This document shows positions 17,501-25,276 of a DNA stretch of 32,800 bases, piece by piece. The stretch comes from a virus, in the IMG/VR virus record IMGVR_UViG_3300009419_000050, positions 1 through 32,800 of that record. One strand, written 5' to 3'. Made by a program: the position numbers and the translations under genes. The notes under the pieces are model-generated. The model made no database searches and was not told where the DNA came from. It worked only from the letters and a program-made list of their open reading frames with translations. Position 1 is the stretch's first letter. The number at the start of each line of letters is the position of its first letter.

Positions 17501-18937
17501 AATTCATCATCAATCAATACTTTGGAAGTTCCTGAGCTATTAACCTCCGATGGTAGATACTACGATACTAGAAATTGTTTTGATTTTAGACCATATAGCT
17601 CTAATACAGCTACAAGAGCAACGTCAGTAGCTAGTGCAACCGTCAATCCTGCTAACACACAAGCTTTGAGCGCTGATGAAAAGTACATCCCGTTGCCTGA
17701 CTCACAAGTTCAGTTTGATGTGGATAGCTATCTTCCAAGATTGGATATTGTTACAGTAGACAAGGATAATAATATCAAGATTACTACAGGATCACCTGCT
17801 GTTAATCCAAAAATACCAAAAGCACCTACAGACACAGTAACTATTAGTAGAATGCAAGTTCCTGCATATCCAACATTACCTACTGCACTTTCTAATACAA
17901 CGTTTCAAATTCTAGATCAAAAAGTGGGTAACGATACTTCTATTGTGAGTTTTAGACAGAAAAAACTTACAACTAAAAACTTAAACTTTGCAGCCGACTC
18001 AAGAAATATCTCTAAAAGATACACAATGGCTGATATTGGTAAGCTTGAAAAAAGGGTTACGCAGATTGAAAAGAACTTGTCTCTTTCATTAGTAGAGAAA
18101 AGTATCTCTGATAAGATAATTCCTAGCTCTACTGATCCTGCAAAAAACAGATTTAAAAATGCGTTTTTAGTTGATGGATTCAGGGATAATACTGTCAATG
18201 ATGGATCAAACTATGAGAATAGATGTTTAATAGACGTATCTGTTGGTCAGCTACTACCATTGACCTTTTCCTATAATGTTGAGGGTTTATTTGATAGATC
18301 GAATGCAAGTACAAGCAATAATATCCACGAGGGTAAAATTCTTATGCTACCTTATGATGAGTTGCCAATCATTCAGCAGCTCACAGCCTCACAACCTGCA
18401 ATACCTCAAGTTTTTGTATATCCTGTCGCACCGGCATTTTCAAACACAGCCGTAGTTAAAACTAGTGGTGTCGAAGTAACAACCAATAATACTGTCACTC
18501 CTGTAGTTGTTGCTGTAGCAAACACTGATACTGACCCTGTTGTTACTAATCCTCCGATTGTATCATCATGGGGAGGTGATCCAGTTATTGTTAGTCCTGC
18601 ACCGACCGATACAATTTGTGTAATTATTGATAATCTTTATAGAGGTGTAATTACAATTCCTGATTTCAGGGACCCTCCATATCCAGCTTATGAGGAAACT
18701 ATTGGTAACCCAGTAGTTCCATTACCTCCTGATTATTACCCTGATTTAACTGAACCTGCAGTGGATCCTGTTGAGGGAGCATGTACCCCTGATGACTACT
18801 ATAGCGACATCTATGAAAGTGATTATAATATAGGAGACTATGTAGGAGGATCCGGAGGAGTAGGAAATATATTGGATGATATGGATAATACGTTTAATAC
18901 ACGAGAAGGTTTTGATTCCGCTTATGAAGGCTGGTAA
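14573..18937 (+). CDS. Large DUF4815-type tail fibre/baseplate periphery protein
   Basis: This 1454-aa protein starts with the typical DUF4815 opening 'YWDDYNEDKAFHKILFKPGV' (about 12-31) and 'QTRELNQLQTILQQQIERFG' (about 34-53). The conserved middle includes 'FERRTYESSGNFVI', 'YIKGKRVQTLT', 'YDTRNCFDFRPYSSN' (about 1001-1015) and a helix 'ADIGKLEKRVTQIEKNLSLS'. Such proteins occur after baseplate genes in myophages and are virion fibre or baseplate-attached proteins; their exact role is not established. Two kinds of small beta module are inserted, near residues 181-225 and 733-804. The last ~90 residues are acidic and rich in Pro, Tyr and Asp. An AGAGGA ribosome-binding site precedes the ATG, 10 nt after the gp8 stop. 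In T4 this position belongs to gp9/gp10, so it may connect fibres to the baseplate. Confidence 0.8.
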   Translation: MPLETNLNTTPYWDDYNEDKAFHKILFKPGVAVQTRELNQLQTILQQQIERFGDHVFKSGTIVSGVNFNYNPLLPYVKIFDLQEDGQPVNPAGYLNLSVRNSANLQATIVHYEVGFQSKNPDLNALYLRYVNSGNSYSISQFSNNDVLEIFSPYNAIFDVTVDNGGLAFANSDTVHIISAINVTVSSGTFTNGEIFTQATTGARQQIVGISAGANSSTKILSIKPIASEQLSNTSANSTSWTLGTGYNITGNTSAAVASVTSFIGSGAAASIVTDSLGVVQNIVMSQNGQDYTTLPQVVIKPASVSASVSTLSLTPKTFKAKIRVADSTFTNPVGFGYSFSVSEGIIYQKGMFSKVTPQFIVVSKFDQTPNNVSVGFNSDETIVKYTTDSTLYDNSANSYNEGAPGADRMRIKPRLVLVNTQDSAANSEFLPLVEFSEGLPAKENKNTIYNELAKEFERRTYESSGNFVINSFRSTTRDIASNTTHFNVVVDPGTAYIKGKRVQTLTNTIKESSKANTYQSKPNQIITANYGNYVRVKELAGFFDFKAGATVNLYDTAKSYINSVTVGSTTAITPAGNAIGTAKMRSLVYDSGTVGTPDAVYRMYLFDISLNTGKSFRDVRSLYYDGTFDGICDTVLELDATTNSNIPVLYDTSNPDVIFKTGVGSVKSVSGVSYTYRTSTENLVLSTGGIVTANSPTNKLFPYSDGALSTTQKSDFVIVPIANAQTANISGTVSGDTTSANLVGTSTSFTSVFAAGDYITVYGTPSAVSVRRIENVVNNTLMILNANLAYTNALSNSALFFPAYYPIPMNNRSGRTITIGNGSNTFTANIATNILASANVIVSYNVRVPSASQVNKTITRDLYVKIYTGNNVTVSASGNNTTGPWSLGISDVCRLKNVYLGNTVNDIDVTKHFFVNSYNDGDTVNNAELKLIPGASLALSNSQWLLAKFDAFDAGSNEGYITINSYNVDDSGGYSNSSSINTLEVPELLTSDGRYYDTRNCFDFRPYSSNTATRATSVASATVNPANTQALSADEKYIPLPDSQVQFDVDSYLPRLDIVTVDKDNNIKITTGSPAVNPKIPKAPTDTVTISRMQVPAYPTLPTALSNTTFQILDQKVGNDTSIVSFRQKKLTTKNLNFAADSRNISKRYTMADIGKLEKRVTQIEKNLSLSLVEKSISDKIIPSSTDPAKNRFKNAFLVDGFRDNTVNDGSNYENRCLIDVSVGQLLPLTFSYNVEGLFDRSNASTSNNIHEGKILMLPYDELPIIQQLTASQPAIPQVFVYPVAPAFSNTAVVKTSGVEVTTNNTVTPVVVAVANTDTDPVVTNPPIVSSWGGDPVIVSPAPTDTICVIIDNLYRGVITIPDFRDPPYPAYEETIGNPVVPLPPDYYPDLTEPAVDPVEGACTPDDYYSDIYESDYNIGDYVGGSGGVGNILDDMDNTFNTREGFDSAYEGW

Positions 18938-18955
18938 TTAGGTTAAAATCATACA

Positions 18956-18962
18956 ATAAATA
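18956..18962 (+). promoter_or_regulatory. Late promoter-like ATAAATA abutting the 123-aa gene
   Basis: The box ends five bases before the ATG at 18968. With T4 late spacing the predicted first transcribed base is the A of the start codon. No Shine-Dalgarno sequence is visible between box and start. Confidence 0.5.
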
Positions 18963-18967
18963 ATAAT

Positions 18968-19339
18968 ATGCCAACAACAATTAATATTTTCAAAGAAGCA
19001 GATTCCCACTACAAATTTGTAGGGCTCAAGCCACTGACTGCTCATTATTTTTACTTCAACAAAAAATTGCAAACTGCTAGGGTTAAGCAACTAGGTAAAA
19101 AACTAGGCCAAGCATTAATTTCTGATGCTGATGGTATTTTGGAGGTAATATATTATTTAGATTCAGGTATATCTTCCGACTCACCTGCCAATTTTGCTTA
19201 CAAAGTTCCTAACTTAGCAGCTGGAATATCGGAAGTTGTAGTCACAACGTATAATTCTGCAAATAATGATTTACCAGAAAATTATTTAAATTCATCAGTG
19301 TCTTCAAGTAAAATAATTTTTGGTGCATTAAGGAAATAA
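18968..19339 (+). CDS. Small Ig-like virion protein
   Basis: This 123-aa protein contains 'FVGLKPLTAHYFYFNKKL' (about 17-34), then a Lys/Gly stretch and 'ALISDADGILEVIYYL' (about 49-64). This is the pattern of an Ig-like domain ('GLKPNT..YAFFD...LVTDA.G...') that I recall inside large DUF4815 fibre proteins of other myophages. Here it is a separate gene directly downstream of the DUF4815-type gene. No signal or membrane segment. Likely a structural component of the same fibre or its attachment site; that role is inferred. Confidence 0.7.
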   Translation: MPTTINIFKEADSHYKFVGLKPLTAHYFYFNKKLQTARVKQLGKKLGQALISDADGILEVIYYLDSGISSDSPANFAYKVPNLAAGISEVVVTTYNSANNDLPENYLNSSVSSSKIIFGALRK

Positions 19340-19348
19340 TAATATCAT

Positions 19349-21622
19349 ATGTTTAACATTGCTCAATCATTTTTTATTGATAAAGAATTGGTCCAAGGCT
19401 CTCCGACAACTTTTGTCACTAGTGTGGATCTATACTTTAAATCAAAGCCTATTGAAGGTAAGACAGCTTCAGGTATTTCTAAACCTGGGGTGTTGGTTAA
19501 CATTTGTGGAATTGTAGATGGTAAGCCAACCCCTGAGCTGATCGATCACAGATCGTATAGTAGAGTAGAGTATGATAATATCAACACATCAACAACAGCT
19601 AATACATCTACAAAATTTACATTGAGTACACCAATTCCTCTATCCACGGACAAGGAATATGCTGTTGTTGTTTCATTTGATGGTAATGATTCAGGATTTG
19701 AGTTGTGGAAAAATACTTCTGGAGAGGAAGATATTGTATCTGGAAGAATTACAAAGGTATCAGCAGGTAAGGTAGATGGTAATTACTTTGATTTGACTAA
19801 TGGTACAGAAGTTACAAGACGTAATGATGTTGATTTAAAATTTAAAGTATCTGTAGCTAAATTTACAGGTGCTAGAAGTAATACTTTTATAATTAGTAAT
19901 GATGCTTACGAATTCTTTACTCTGACCTCTGGATCAGTCAATGGGGCGTTTGTTGGTGGTGAGTATGTTTATCAAGCTCAAGCAAATCTTGCTGGGTCGG
20001 TTACTGTAACTTCAGGATCTTCTAATATCGTAGGTGTTGGCACTGATTTGGTAACAAACGTGTCCAATGGTGATTTAATTGTTATTGGTAATAATTCCGT
20101 GTCTCAGGTAAGAGTAGTTAACATTGTAAGTAATACAACGTTTATGAATACTACTGCTTCCTTCTCCACTTCTGCTTCTAGTGTGAATGCTACTGCGTTT
20201 GAGCATGGGAAGCTTAATATCGATTCAAGTAGCAATACAGTTATCGGCACAGGGACTTCTTTTGCTACGATTGCTGCTGGCTCATATATTGTAATTACAG
20301 ATGGCACAAATGGAAACACAGAAGTGAGAAAAGTTGTTAGCGTCGACTTAGCTAACAATAATCTGGTTTTAGATGTTAAGCCATCCTTCTCAAATACACA
20401 ATCTGCTTGGTTTGTTTCACCAGTTGGTAAAGTTGAACAGTTTAGAAATTATGCAGATAACATGGTTTTAAATAGTTCATCTGCAAATTCTACAGTATAT
20501 TTCCAAACTGGAAAAATCCTCAAGGGTGTAGATTTTCAAGCTAATGCTGTATTGGGTTCCATTAACAATCTTAAATTGGCAGCGTATAGACCAAACTATA
20601 GTATTGGAATTCCAGCTGGGACATCTGTTGACTATCTTGTGAACTTTGCTAATACAACCTATAGTAAGTCTGATAGTAATAATGTTAGAGTACAAAATGG
20701 TAGTGTCAATCCCATTAACAACTTTCCAGCTATCCTAGCTTCTAGATCCAATGAGGTTAACAATCCTTCAAATCTATTTGCTAATTCAAAGAGTATGAAT
20801 TCAACACTCACATTCTCTTCAGACAATCCTTTTACTTCTCCATATGTTTCTGAAAACAATTTAGATTTTACATCATATGAGTACAAAATTAACAATTCTT
20901 CCAATAACGAATCTTTTGCTAACGGTAGTGCTTTTACAAGATATGTTTCTAAGTCAGTTGTGTTGGATAACGATCAAATTGCAGAAGACCTAATTGTTTA
21001 TTTGAGTGCTTTCAAACCCTCAGGCACAGATGTAGAAGTATACGTCAAAGTGTTGAGTGAAGAGGATAACGAATTTATTACGGACAAGAACTGGACCAAG
21101 ATGGTTTTGGATGTTCCTAGTGGTGGTGTCGTTAATAGTATTGATTCTAACCCTAATGATTTCATCGAGCTTAAGTATAATATTCCTCCATTCCATGCAG
21201 GTACTACTGTTGCTTCCGGTACATTTAGTGTGAGCTCTGCTACAAATGTTATAACATCAACTTCAACAACAGTTAATACTAGTATAATTCCTGGTGACTT
21301 AGTTAGAGTTTACAATCCAACGTTTCCTGATACTTACTTCCTTGATATTGTTACAGCGTCCAATACTACCACACTTACTGTTTCAGAGACAGTATCAAAC
21401 AATGATCTAGTAGGTGCTGGCTTATTAATTGATGTAATAAGAACAGATAAAAACTCAGCATATCTGGACAATCAAAACTTTAACATAGTTAGATATCTCA
21501 ATTCTAGCTCTGCTAAATATGACGGGTTCAAATCTTTTGCAGTAAAGATTGTTTTGCTTGCTAATAATTATTATCTTGTTCCAAGAGTATCTGAGTATAG
21601 AGCAATTGCGTTATCAGCATGA
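19349..21622 (+). CDS. 757-aa fibre protein with a C-terminal-type DUF4815-fibre domain
   Basis: The N-terminal ~150 residues have the pattern 'IAQSFFIDKE', 'FVTSVDLYFKSKP' (about 23-35), 'KPTPELIDHRSYSRV' and 'TDKEYAVVVSFDGNDSGFEL'. They match the domain 'LAQTF.V......FLTSVD.FF..K......Y.....N..Y' found in the C-terminal part of long DUF4815 fibre proteins. A 'GAFVGGEYVYQAQANLAGSV' module follows (near 200), then two tandem copies of a 'GTGT.......GD.I.V' module at about 219-271 and 293-349. A conserved-looking part ('KILKGVDFQANAVLG', 'SKSVVLDNDQIAEDLIVYLS') follows, then a third module copy near 623-688. It starts 10 nt after the previous stop and ends in ATGA overlap with the next gene. 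Probable adhesion or fibre-attachment protein. Confidence 0.75.
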   Translation: MFNIAQSFFIDKELVQGSPTTFVTSVDLYFKSKPIEGKTASGISKPGVLVNICGIVDGKPTPELIDHRSYSRVEYDNINTSTTANTSTKFTLSTPIPLSTDKEYAVVVSFDGNDSGFELWKNTSGEEDIVSGRITKVSAGKVDGNYFDLTNGTEVTRRNDVDLKFKVSVAKFTGARSNTFIISNDAYEFFTLTSGSVNGAFVGGEYVYQAQANLAGSVTVTSGSSNIVGVGTDLVTNVSNGDLIVIGNNSVSQVRVVNIVSNTTFMNTTASFSTSASSVNATAFEHGKLNIDSSSNTVIGTGTSFATIAAGSYIVITDGTNGNTEVRKVVSVDLANNNLVLDVKPSFSNTQSAWFVSPVGKVEQFRNYADNMVLNSSSANSTVYFQTGKILKGVDFQANAVLGSINNLKLAAYRPNYSIGIPAGTSVDYLVNFANTTYSKSDSNNVRVQNGSVNPINNFPAILASRSNEVNNPSNLFANSKSMNSTLTFSSDNPFTSPYVSENNLDFTSYEYKINNSSNNESFANGSAFTRYVSKSVVLDNDQIAEDLIVYLSAFKPSGTDVEVYVKVLSEEDNEFITDKNWTKMVLDVPSGGVVNSIDSNPNDFIELKYNIPPFHAGTTVASGTFSVSSATNVITSTSTTVNTSIIPGDLVRVYNPTFPDTYFLDIVTASNTTTLTVSETVSNNDLVGAGLLIDVIRTDKNSAYLDNQNFNIVRYLNSSSAKYDGFKSFAVKIVLLANNYYLVPRVSEYRAIALSA

Positions 21623-21840
21623 CCGACATTACAAAACTCAAAAGAGATAATCATAGCAAGGCTGTAATTAATACGGATACAATGTCTTTTCAAAGATTTG
21701 TATCTGAACAAAAACAGAGTAGAGAATTAAAGAAGGCATTGGGTGAAGTAAATACTTTACGTAAGGATGTTGATGATATTAAAGACATGCTTAGAACACT
21801 AATTAACGGAATGAATAATAATGGCAAAACCAGTCGCTAA
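21619..21840 (+). CDS. Small helical protein, possible fibre coiled-coil or chaperone
   Basis: This 73-aa basic protein overlaps both neighbours: ATGA at its start and 20 nt at its end. After 'TMSFQRFVSEQKQSRELKKA' (about 21-40) there is a heptad-like helix ending in 'VDDIKDMLRTLINGMNN' (about 52-68). Small coiled-coil proteins beside fibre genes are often trimerisation or assembly helpers, but nothing specific identifies this one. The tight overlaps support real translation. Confidence 0.7.
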   Translation: MTDITKLKRDNHSKAVINTDTMSFQRFVSEQKQSRELKKALGEVNTLRKDVDDIKDMLRTLINGMNNNGKTSR

Positions 21841-23137
21841 TGTAATTGTAGCTGCAGACTCATTTGCTTCTTGGGTAGCAAGAACAAATCAACTAGCTGA
21901 TGCTATGTCACTGTATGCAGTTACAGTTGACTCTACAGCCAATGGAGCCAATGTTTCAGGTAATGGATTTGTCATTGGAATATTACAAGCAAACACACTA
22001 GCTGCTGGTGATGCATTGCGTGGTGGCTCCGTTAGTGCCTCTGCCAACCTTAACATTACATCAAATACAAGATTCACTGGTGCTGTTGTTTACTCTACAG
22101 CAAATTTAAACATTGACGTTGCAAATGCTTATATTAACTCAACAATTACCTATATTGTTGGTGGACTTGCTAACGTAACATCTAATGTATCAGTAGTCAC
22201 TACAAACACATCCATATCAGCAGCAAATACCTCCTTGAAGGGTGGAAACGTTCACGTAACGTCCAACACTCAGATCAATGCTGCGAACGTTGTTATCAAT
22301 GCTACTAATACTGTTATTAGCGGTACAAGATTAAACATAACTAGCAACACTGATCTAGTGGCTGCCATTCTAAACGCTAATGCTGTGGTTACTGTTAATG
22401 GTAATACAACTGTTACAGCTAATAGCATTGTACTTAAGGCTAATAGCTCTCTTAGTACTATTTCCATCTCCGGCAACGGGACTGTATCCAATACAACAAT
22501 TTCAGGCAACACCTTTACGGTGGTTGGTAATGCTTTCTTTAGTAATACAATCAGTGTTACAGGAGCTGCTACGCTTTCTAATACAGTTTCTGTTGGTAAT
22601 ACAATAACTGTAACAGGGAATGCAACGTTTAGCAACACAGGGTCGTTTGCTGGTTTATTGACTGTAGCTACTGCCAATGTAACAAGCATGGCTAACATCG
22701 CAACAGCAAACGTTGGTACATTGAACGTTACTGGTAATTCTAACTTAGCAGGTACTTTGTATGTTGGAGCTAACACAACACTAAACGGTAATGTTCAGTT
22801 TCAAAATAACTACACGGTTGTGGTTACATCGAATACTAATATTGGAACTAACACATCGGTCTCACAACTCGTGTTTGCTTTACCTAAGACAAGCTTTTCA
22901 TCAGCAAAAATTACTGCTCAAATCAAAGGTACGACTGGTAACACTCAGATAAATGAAATTGTTATGGCTCATGATGGCACTACGCCATTCCTAACAGTTT
23001 ACGGTACGGTATCTTCACCACTCAATTCCAATTTAGGAGTATTTTCAACTGCACTAAATAGTTCAGATATTGAATTAAAATTCCTACAGAGTGCTGCCAA
23101 CTCTAGCGTCATTGTTGTAGCACACTTAATTAAATAA
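21821..23137 (+). CDS. Asn/Thr/Ser-rich beta-repeat tail fibre protein
   Basis: This 438-aa protein has a short N-terminal part with 'ASWVARTNQLADAMSLYAV' (about 17-35), which resembles N-terminal attachment segments of phage fibres. Residues about 50-320 are strand-like repeats rich in Asn, Thr, Val and Ala, including repeated 'TVTGNATFSNT'-type units and many 'SNT' turns, as in beta-helical or triple-stranded fibre shafts. The last ~110 residues lose the repeat ('FALPKTSFSSAKITAQIKG', 'IELKFLQSAANSSVIVVAHL') and look like a small beta-rich tip. The repeated 'TLSNTVSV' units recur in the next gene, suggesting shared ancestry. Probable fibre; receptor unknown. Confidence 0.75.
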   Translation: MAKPVANVIVAADSFASWVARTNQLADAMSLYAVTVDSTANGANVSGNGFVIGILQANTLAAGDALRGGSVSASANLNITSNTRFTGAVVYSTANLNIDVANAYINSTITYIVGGLANVTSNVSVVTTNTSISAANTSLKGGNVHVTSNTQINAANVVINATNTVISGTRLNITSNTDLVAAILNANAVVTVNGNTTVTANSIVLKANSSLSTISISGNGTVSNTTISGNTFTVVGNAFFSNTISVTGAATLSNTVSVGNTITVTGNATFSNTGSFAGLLTVATANVTSMANIATANVGTLNVTGNSNLAGTLYVGANTTLNGNVQFQNNYTVVVTSNTNIGTNTSVSQLVFALPKTSFSSAKITAQIKGTTGNTQINEIVMAHDGTTPFLTVYGTVSSPLNSNLGVFSTALNSSDIELKFLQSAANSSVIVVAHLIK

Positions 23138-23147
23138 TAGGTAAAAG

Positions 23148-25250
23148 ATGGCAAACACGGTTTTCAGAGTCGAACATGGTCTAGATGTTGTAGGTAGCGC
23201 CAATGTAGCTAACACATTAACTGTTAGTGGTAACCTTGTTATTCAAAACATCTCGTCACCTGGTGTTGTCACAGTCAATACTGATTTCAAGCCTATTGAT
23301 AATAATTATTCACTTGGTGACAGTGATCAACGATGGGCTCTTTCCGCTACAACAATTAACGTTAATGGTGCTACAACGTTAAGTAACACGGTATCAGTTG
23401 CTGGTGAGTCTACATTTAGTGCGAATGTATTCCCCAACGCTAATAATGTTAGGCTAGGTGATACAACAAAGAGATGGGACTTGTATGCCAATAACGCTAA
23501 CGTTTTGACGGTTGGTGTTGTTAGTACGTTGACCACAGCCAATATTAATGTAACAAATACTGCTACAGTCAATGGAACATTAATTGTTAATCCAGGTTTA
23601 GCAAATGCTTTTGTAGTTACTGGAAACTCCACACATTCCAATGTTACTCTTTCAGGTAACGTTTCTAACTTTGGTGGTAACTCCAGCTTTGACAGTGGAG
23701 TGTTGTTTGTTGATGCTACTAACAATAGAGTGGGTATCAACAACACAAGTCCCACTGCTTCACTGACTGTCACGGGAACGGCCAACGTTAGCGCTAACTT
23801 GAATTTAGGTGGTTGGTTAAGTGTTGGTTCACAAAATATTATTAATGCTTCAGGTAACTGGGTTGGTCCTCCTGATGGTATTCAGGGTGTTCAAGGTGCC
23901 CAAGGTCGTCAAGGAGTTCAGGGCTTCCAAGGTATCCAAGGCGCCCAAGGTACTGGCGGAACGGGTAATCCTGGCGCTCAGGGGGCTCAAGGAGTTCAGG
24001 GTGCTTTAGGTGCACAAGGCTTCCAAGGTGTCCAAGGAGCGGGTGGAGATACAGGCGCTCAAGGTGGTACGGGTGCCCAAGGTTTTCAAGGTAGACAAGG
24101 TGCCCAAGGTGTACAGGGTTCAGGTGTCCAAGGAGCTCAAGGTGTACAAGGCTTCCAAGGTGTGCAAGGAGCTCAAGGCGTTCAGGGTTCTGGCGTCCAG
24201 GGTGCTCCTGGTGCTCAGGGTGCTATTGGTGCACAAGGCTTTCAAGGTGTCCAGGGTGTTTTAGGTGCTCAAGGCTTTCAAGGTGTCCAAGGAGTTGTTG
24301 GCGCTCAAGGTGCTCAAGGTGTCCAAGGTGCGGGCGGGCTTACAGGTGCTCAAGGTGGTGCTGGTGTCCAAGGTGCTCAGGGTGTCCAAGGAGCTCAGGG
24401 TAGACAAGGCTTCCAGGGTGTTCAGGGAACAGTTGGTGCTCAAGGTTTCCAAGGTGTCCAGGGTGTACTGGGTGCCCAAGGAGTTGTTGGCGCTCAAGGT
24501 GCTCAAGGTGTCCAAGGTGTACTAGGTGCTCAGGGTTCTGTAGGTGCTCAGGGTGCTGTGGGTGCTCAGGGTTCTGTGGGTGCTCAAGGATCAGTTGGAG
24601 CTCAGGGATCAGTTGGAGCTCAGGGTTCTGTGGGTGCTCAAGGATCAGTTGGAGCTCAGGGTTCTGTGGGTGCTCAGGGTTCTGTGGGTGCTCAAGGATC
24701 AGTGGGTGCTCAGGGTTCTGTAGGTGCTCAGGGTACTGTGGGTGCTCAAGGATCGGTTGGAGCTCAGGGTTCTGTAGGAGCTCAGGGATTCCAGGGTGTT
24801 CAGGGTTCTGTGGGTGCTCAGGGTGCAGGTTTTTCAACAACTTCAAACCCGCAAATTAATTCACTAGGTGTCAATACTGCTGTTGGTGCTCAGGGTGAAA
24901 TTAGAGCTACTGGTGAAATTACTGCTTATTACTCAGATGATCGTTTGAAAACGAAAATAGGTAATATCATTAATGCGTTAGATAAGATCAAACAACTTAA
25001 TGGTTTTTACTACACTGCTAATGATCTAGCAAAGAGCTATGGTTATCAAGGTGAATTACAAGTTGGTGTGTCAGCCCAAGAAACTCAAAAAGTTTTGCCG
25101 ATGGTGGTTGTACAAGCACCGATTGATGATAAGTTTTTAACTGTTAAGTATGAAAAAATTATACCATTGCTTATTGAAGCTATAAAAGAGCAAAATATAA
25201 ATTATGAAAATTTGAAACGGGATTTCGATAATCTCAAATCCGGTAATTGA
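23148..25250 (+). CDS. Collagen-like tail fibre with C-terminal S74 autoprocessing chaperone domain
   Basis: Residues 1-243 form a fibre shaft with 'TLTVSGNLVIQN', 'NYSLGDSDQRWALSAT' and 'NNVRLGDTTKRWDLYANN', a motif pair typical of phage fibres that end in an S74 domain. Residues 244-561 are collagen-like Gly-X-Y, mostly Gly-X-Gln, including 14 tandem hexapeptides of the GSVGAQ type. Residues about 562-595 link to the S74 intramolecular chaperone: 'YYSDDRLKTKIGNIINAL' with the predicted catalytic pair Ser596 and Lys601, then 'LNGFYYTANDLAKSYGY', 'VGVSAQETQKVLP' and 'TVKYEKIIPLLIEAIKEQN'. Cleavage just before Ser596 would release a ~105-residue chaperone after trimer folding. An AGGTAAAAG stretch precedes the ATG. 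There are several Gly-X-Gly breaks in the collagen register. Confidence 0.88.
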   Translation: MANTVFRVEHGLDVVGSANVANTLTVSGNLVIQNISSPGVVTVNTDFKPIDNNYSLGDSDQRWALSATTINVNGATTLSNTVSVAGESTFSANVFPNANNVRLGDTTKRWDLYANNANVLTVGVVSTLTTANINVTNTATVNGTLIVNPGLANAFVVTGNSTHSNVTLSGNVSNFGGNSSFDSGVLFVDATNNRVGINNTSPTASLTVTGTANVSANLNLGGWLSVGSQNIINASGNWVGPPDGIQGVQGAQGRQGVQGFQGIQGAQGTGGTGNPGAQGAQGVQGALGAQGFQGVQGAGGDTGAQGGTGAQGFQGRQGAQGVQGSGVQGAQGVQGFQGVQGAQGVQGSGVQGAPGAQGAIGAQGFQGVQGVLGAQGFQGVQGVVGAQGAQGVQGAGGLTGAQGGAGVQGAQGVQGAQGRQGFQGVQGTVGAQGFQGVQGVLGAQGVVGAQGAQGVQGVLGAQGSVGAQGAVGAQGSVGAQGSVGAQGSVGAQGSVGAQGSVGAQGSVGAQGSVGAQGSVGAQGSVGAQGTVGAQGSVGAQGSVGAQGFQGVQGSVGAQGAGFSTTSNPQINSLGVNTAVGAQGEIRATGEITAYYSDDRLKTKIGNIINALDKIKQLNGFYYTANDLAKSYGYQGELQVGVSAQETQKVLPMVVVQAPIDDKFLTVKYEKIIPLLIEAIKEQNINYENLKRDFDNLKSGN
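23877..24830 (+). repeat. Collagen-like Gly-X-Y repeat region
   Basis: About 318 codons of Gly every third residue, with Gln in most Y positions. The underlying DNA is a 9-bp quasi-repeat (GGT-NNN-CAA/CAG). Short breaks occur, for example 'GTGGTGNPG' and 'GVQGSGVQG'. Confidence 0.95.
24534..24785 (+). repeat. 18-bp tandem repeat, 14 units, encoding GSVGAQ
   Basis: Fourteen consecutive hexapeptide units: twelve GSVGAQ, one GAVGAQ and one GTVGAQ. Codon choice varies between TCT-GTG/GTA and TCA-GTT/GTG, showing expansion of a few sub-variants rather than one clean unit. Confidence 0.93.
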
Positions 25251-25276
25251 AACAACATAGCCGTTTATTTGAAACA

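Noticed and set aside
22270-22776. 168-codon minus-strand open frame opposite the Asn/Thr-rich fibre
   Set aside because: Low-complexity shadow of the GCT/AAT/ACA-rich coding strand, with no ribosome-binding site and no neighbours in that direction.
23148-25250. Collagen-like gene as bacterial exosporium or streptococcal surface collagen
   Set aside because: It has no signal peptide or cell-wall anchor, it carries a phage-type S74 domain, and all neighbours are phage structural genes.
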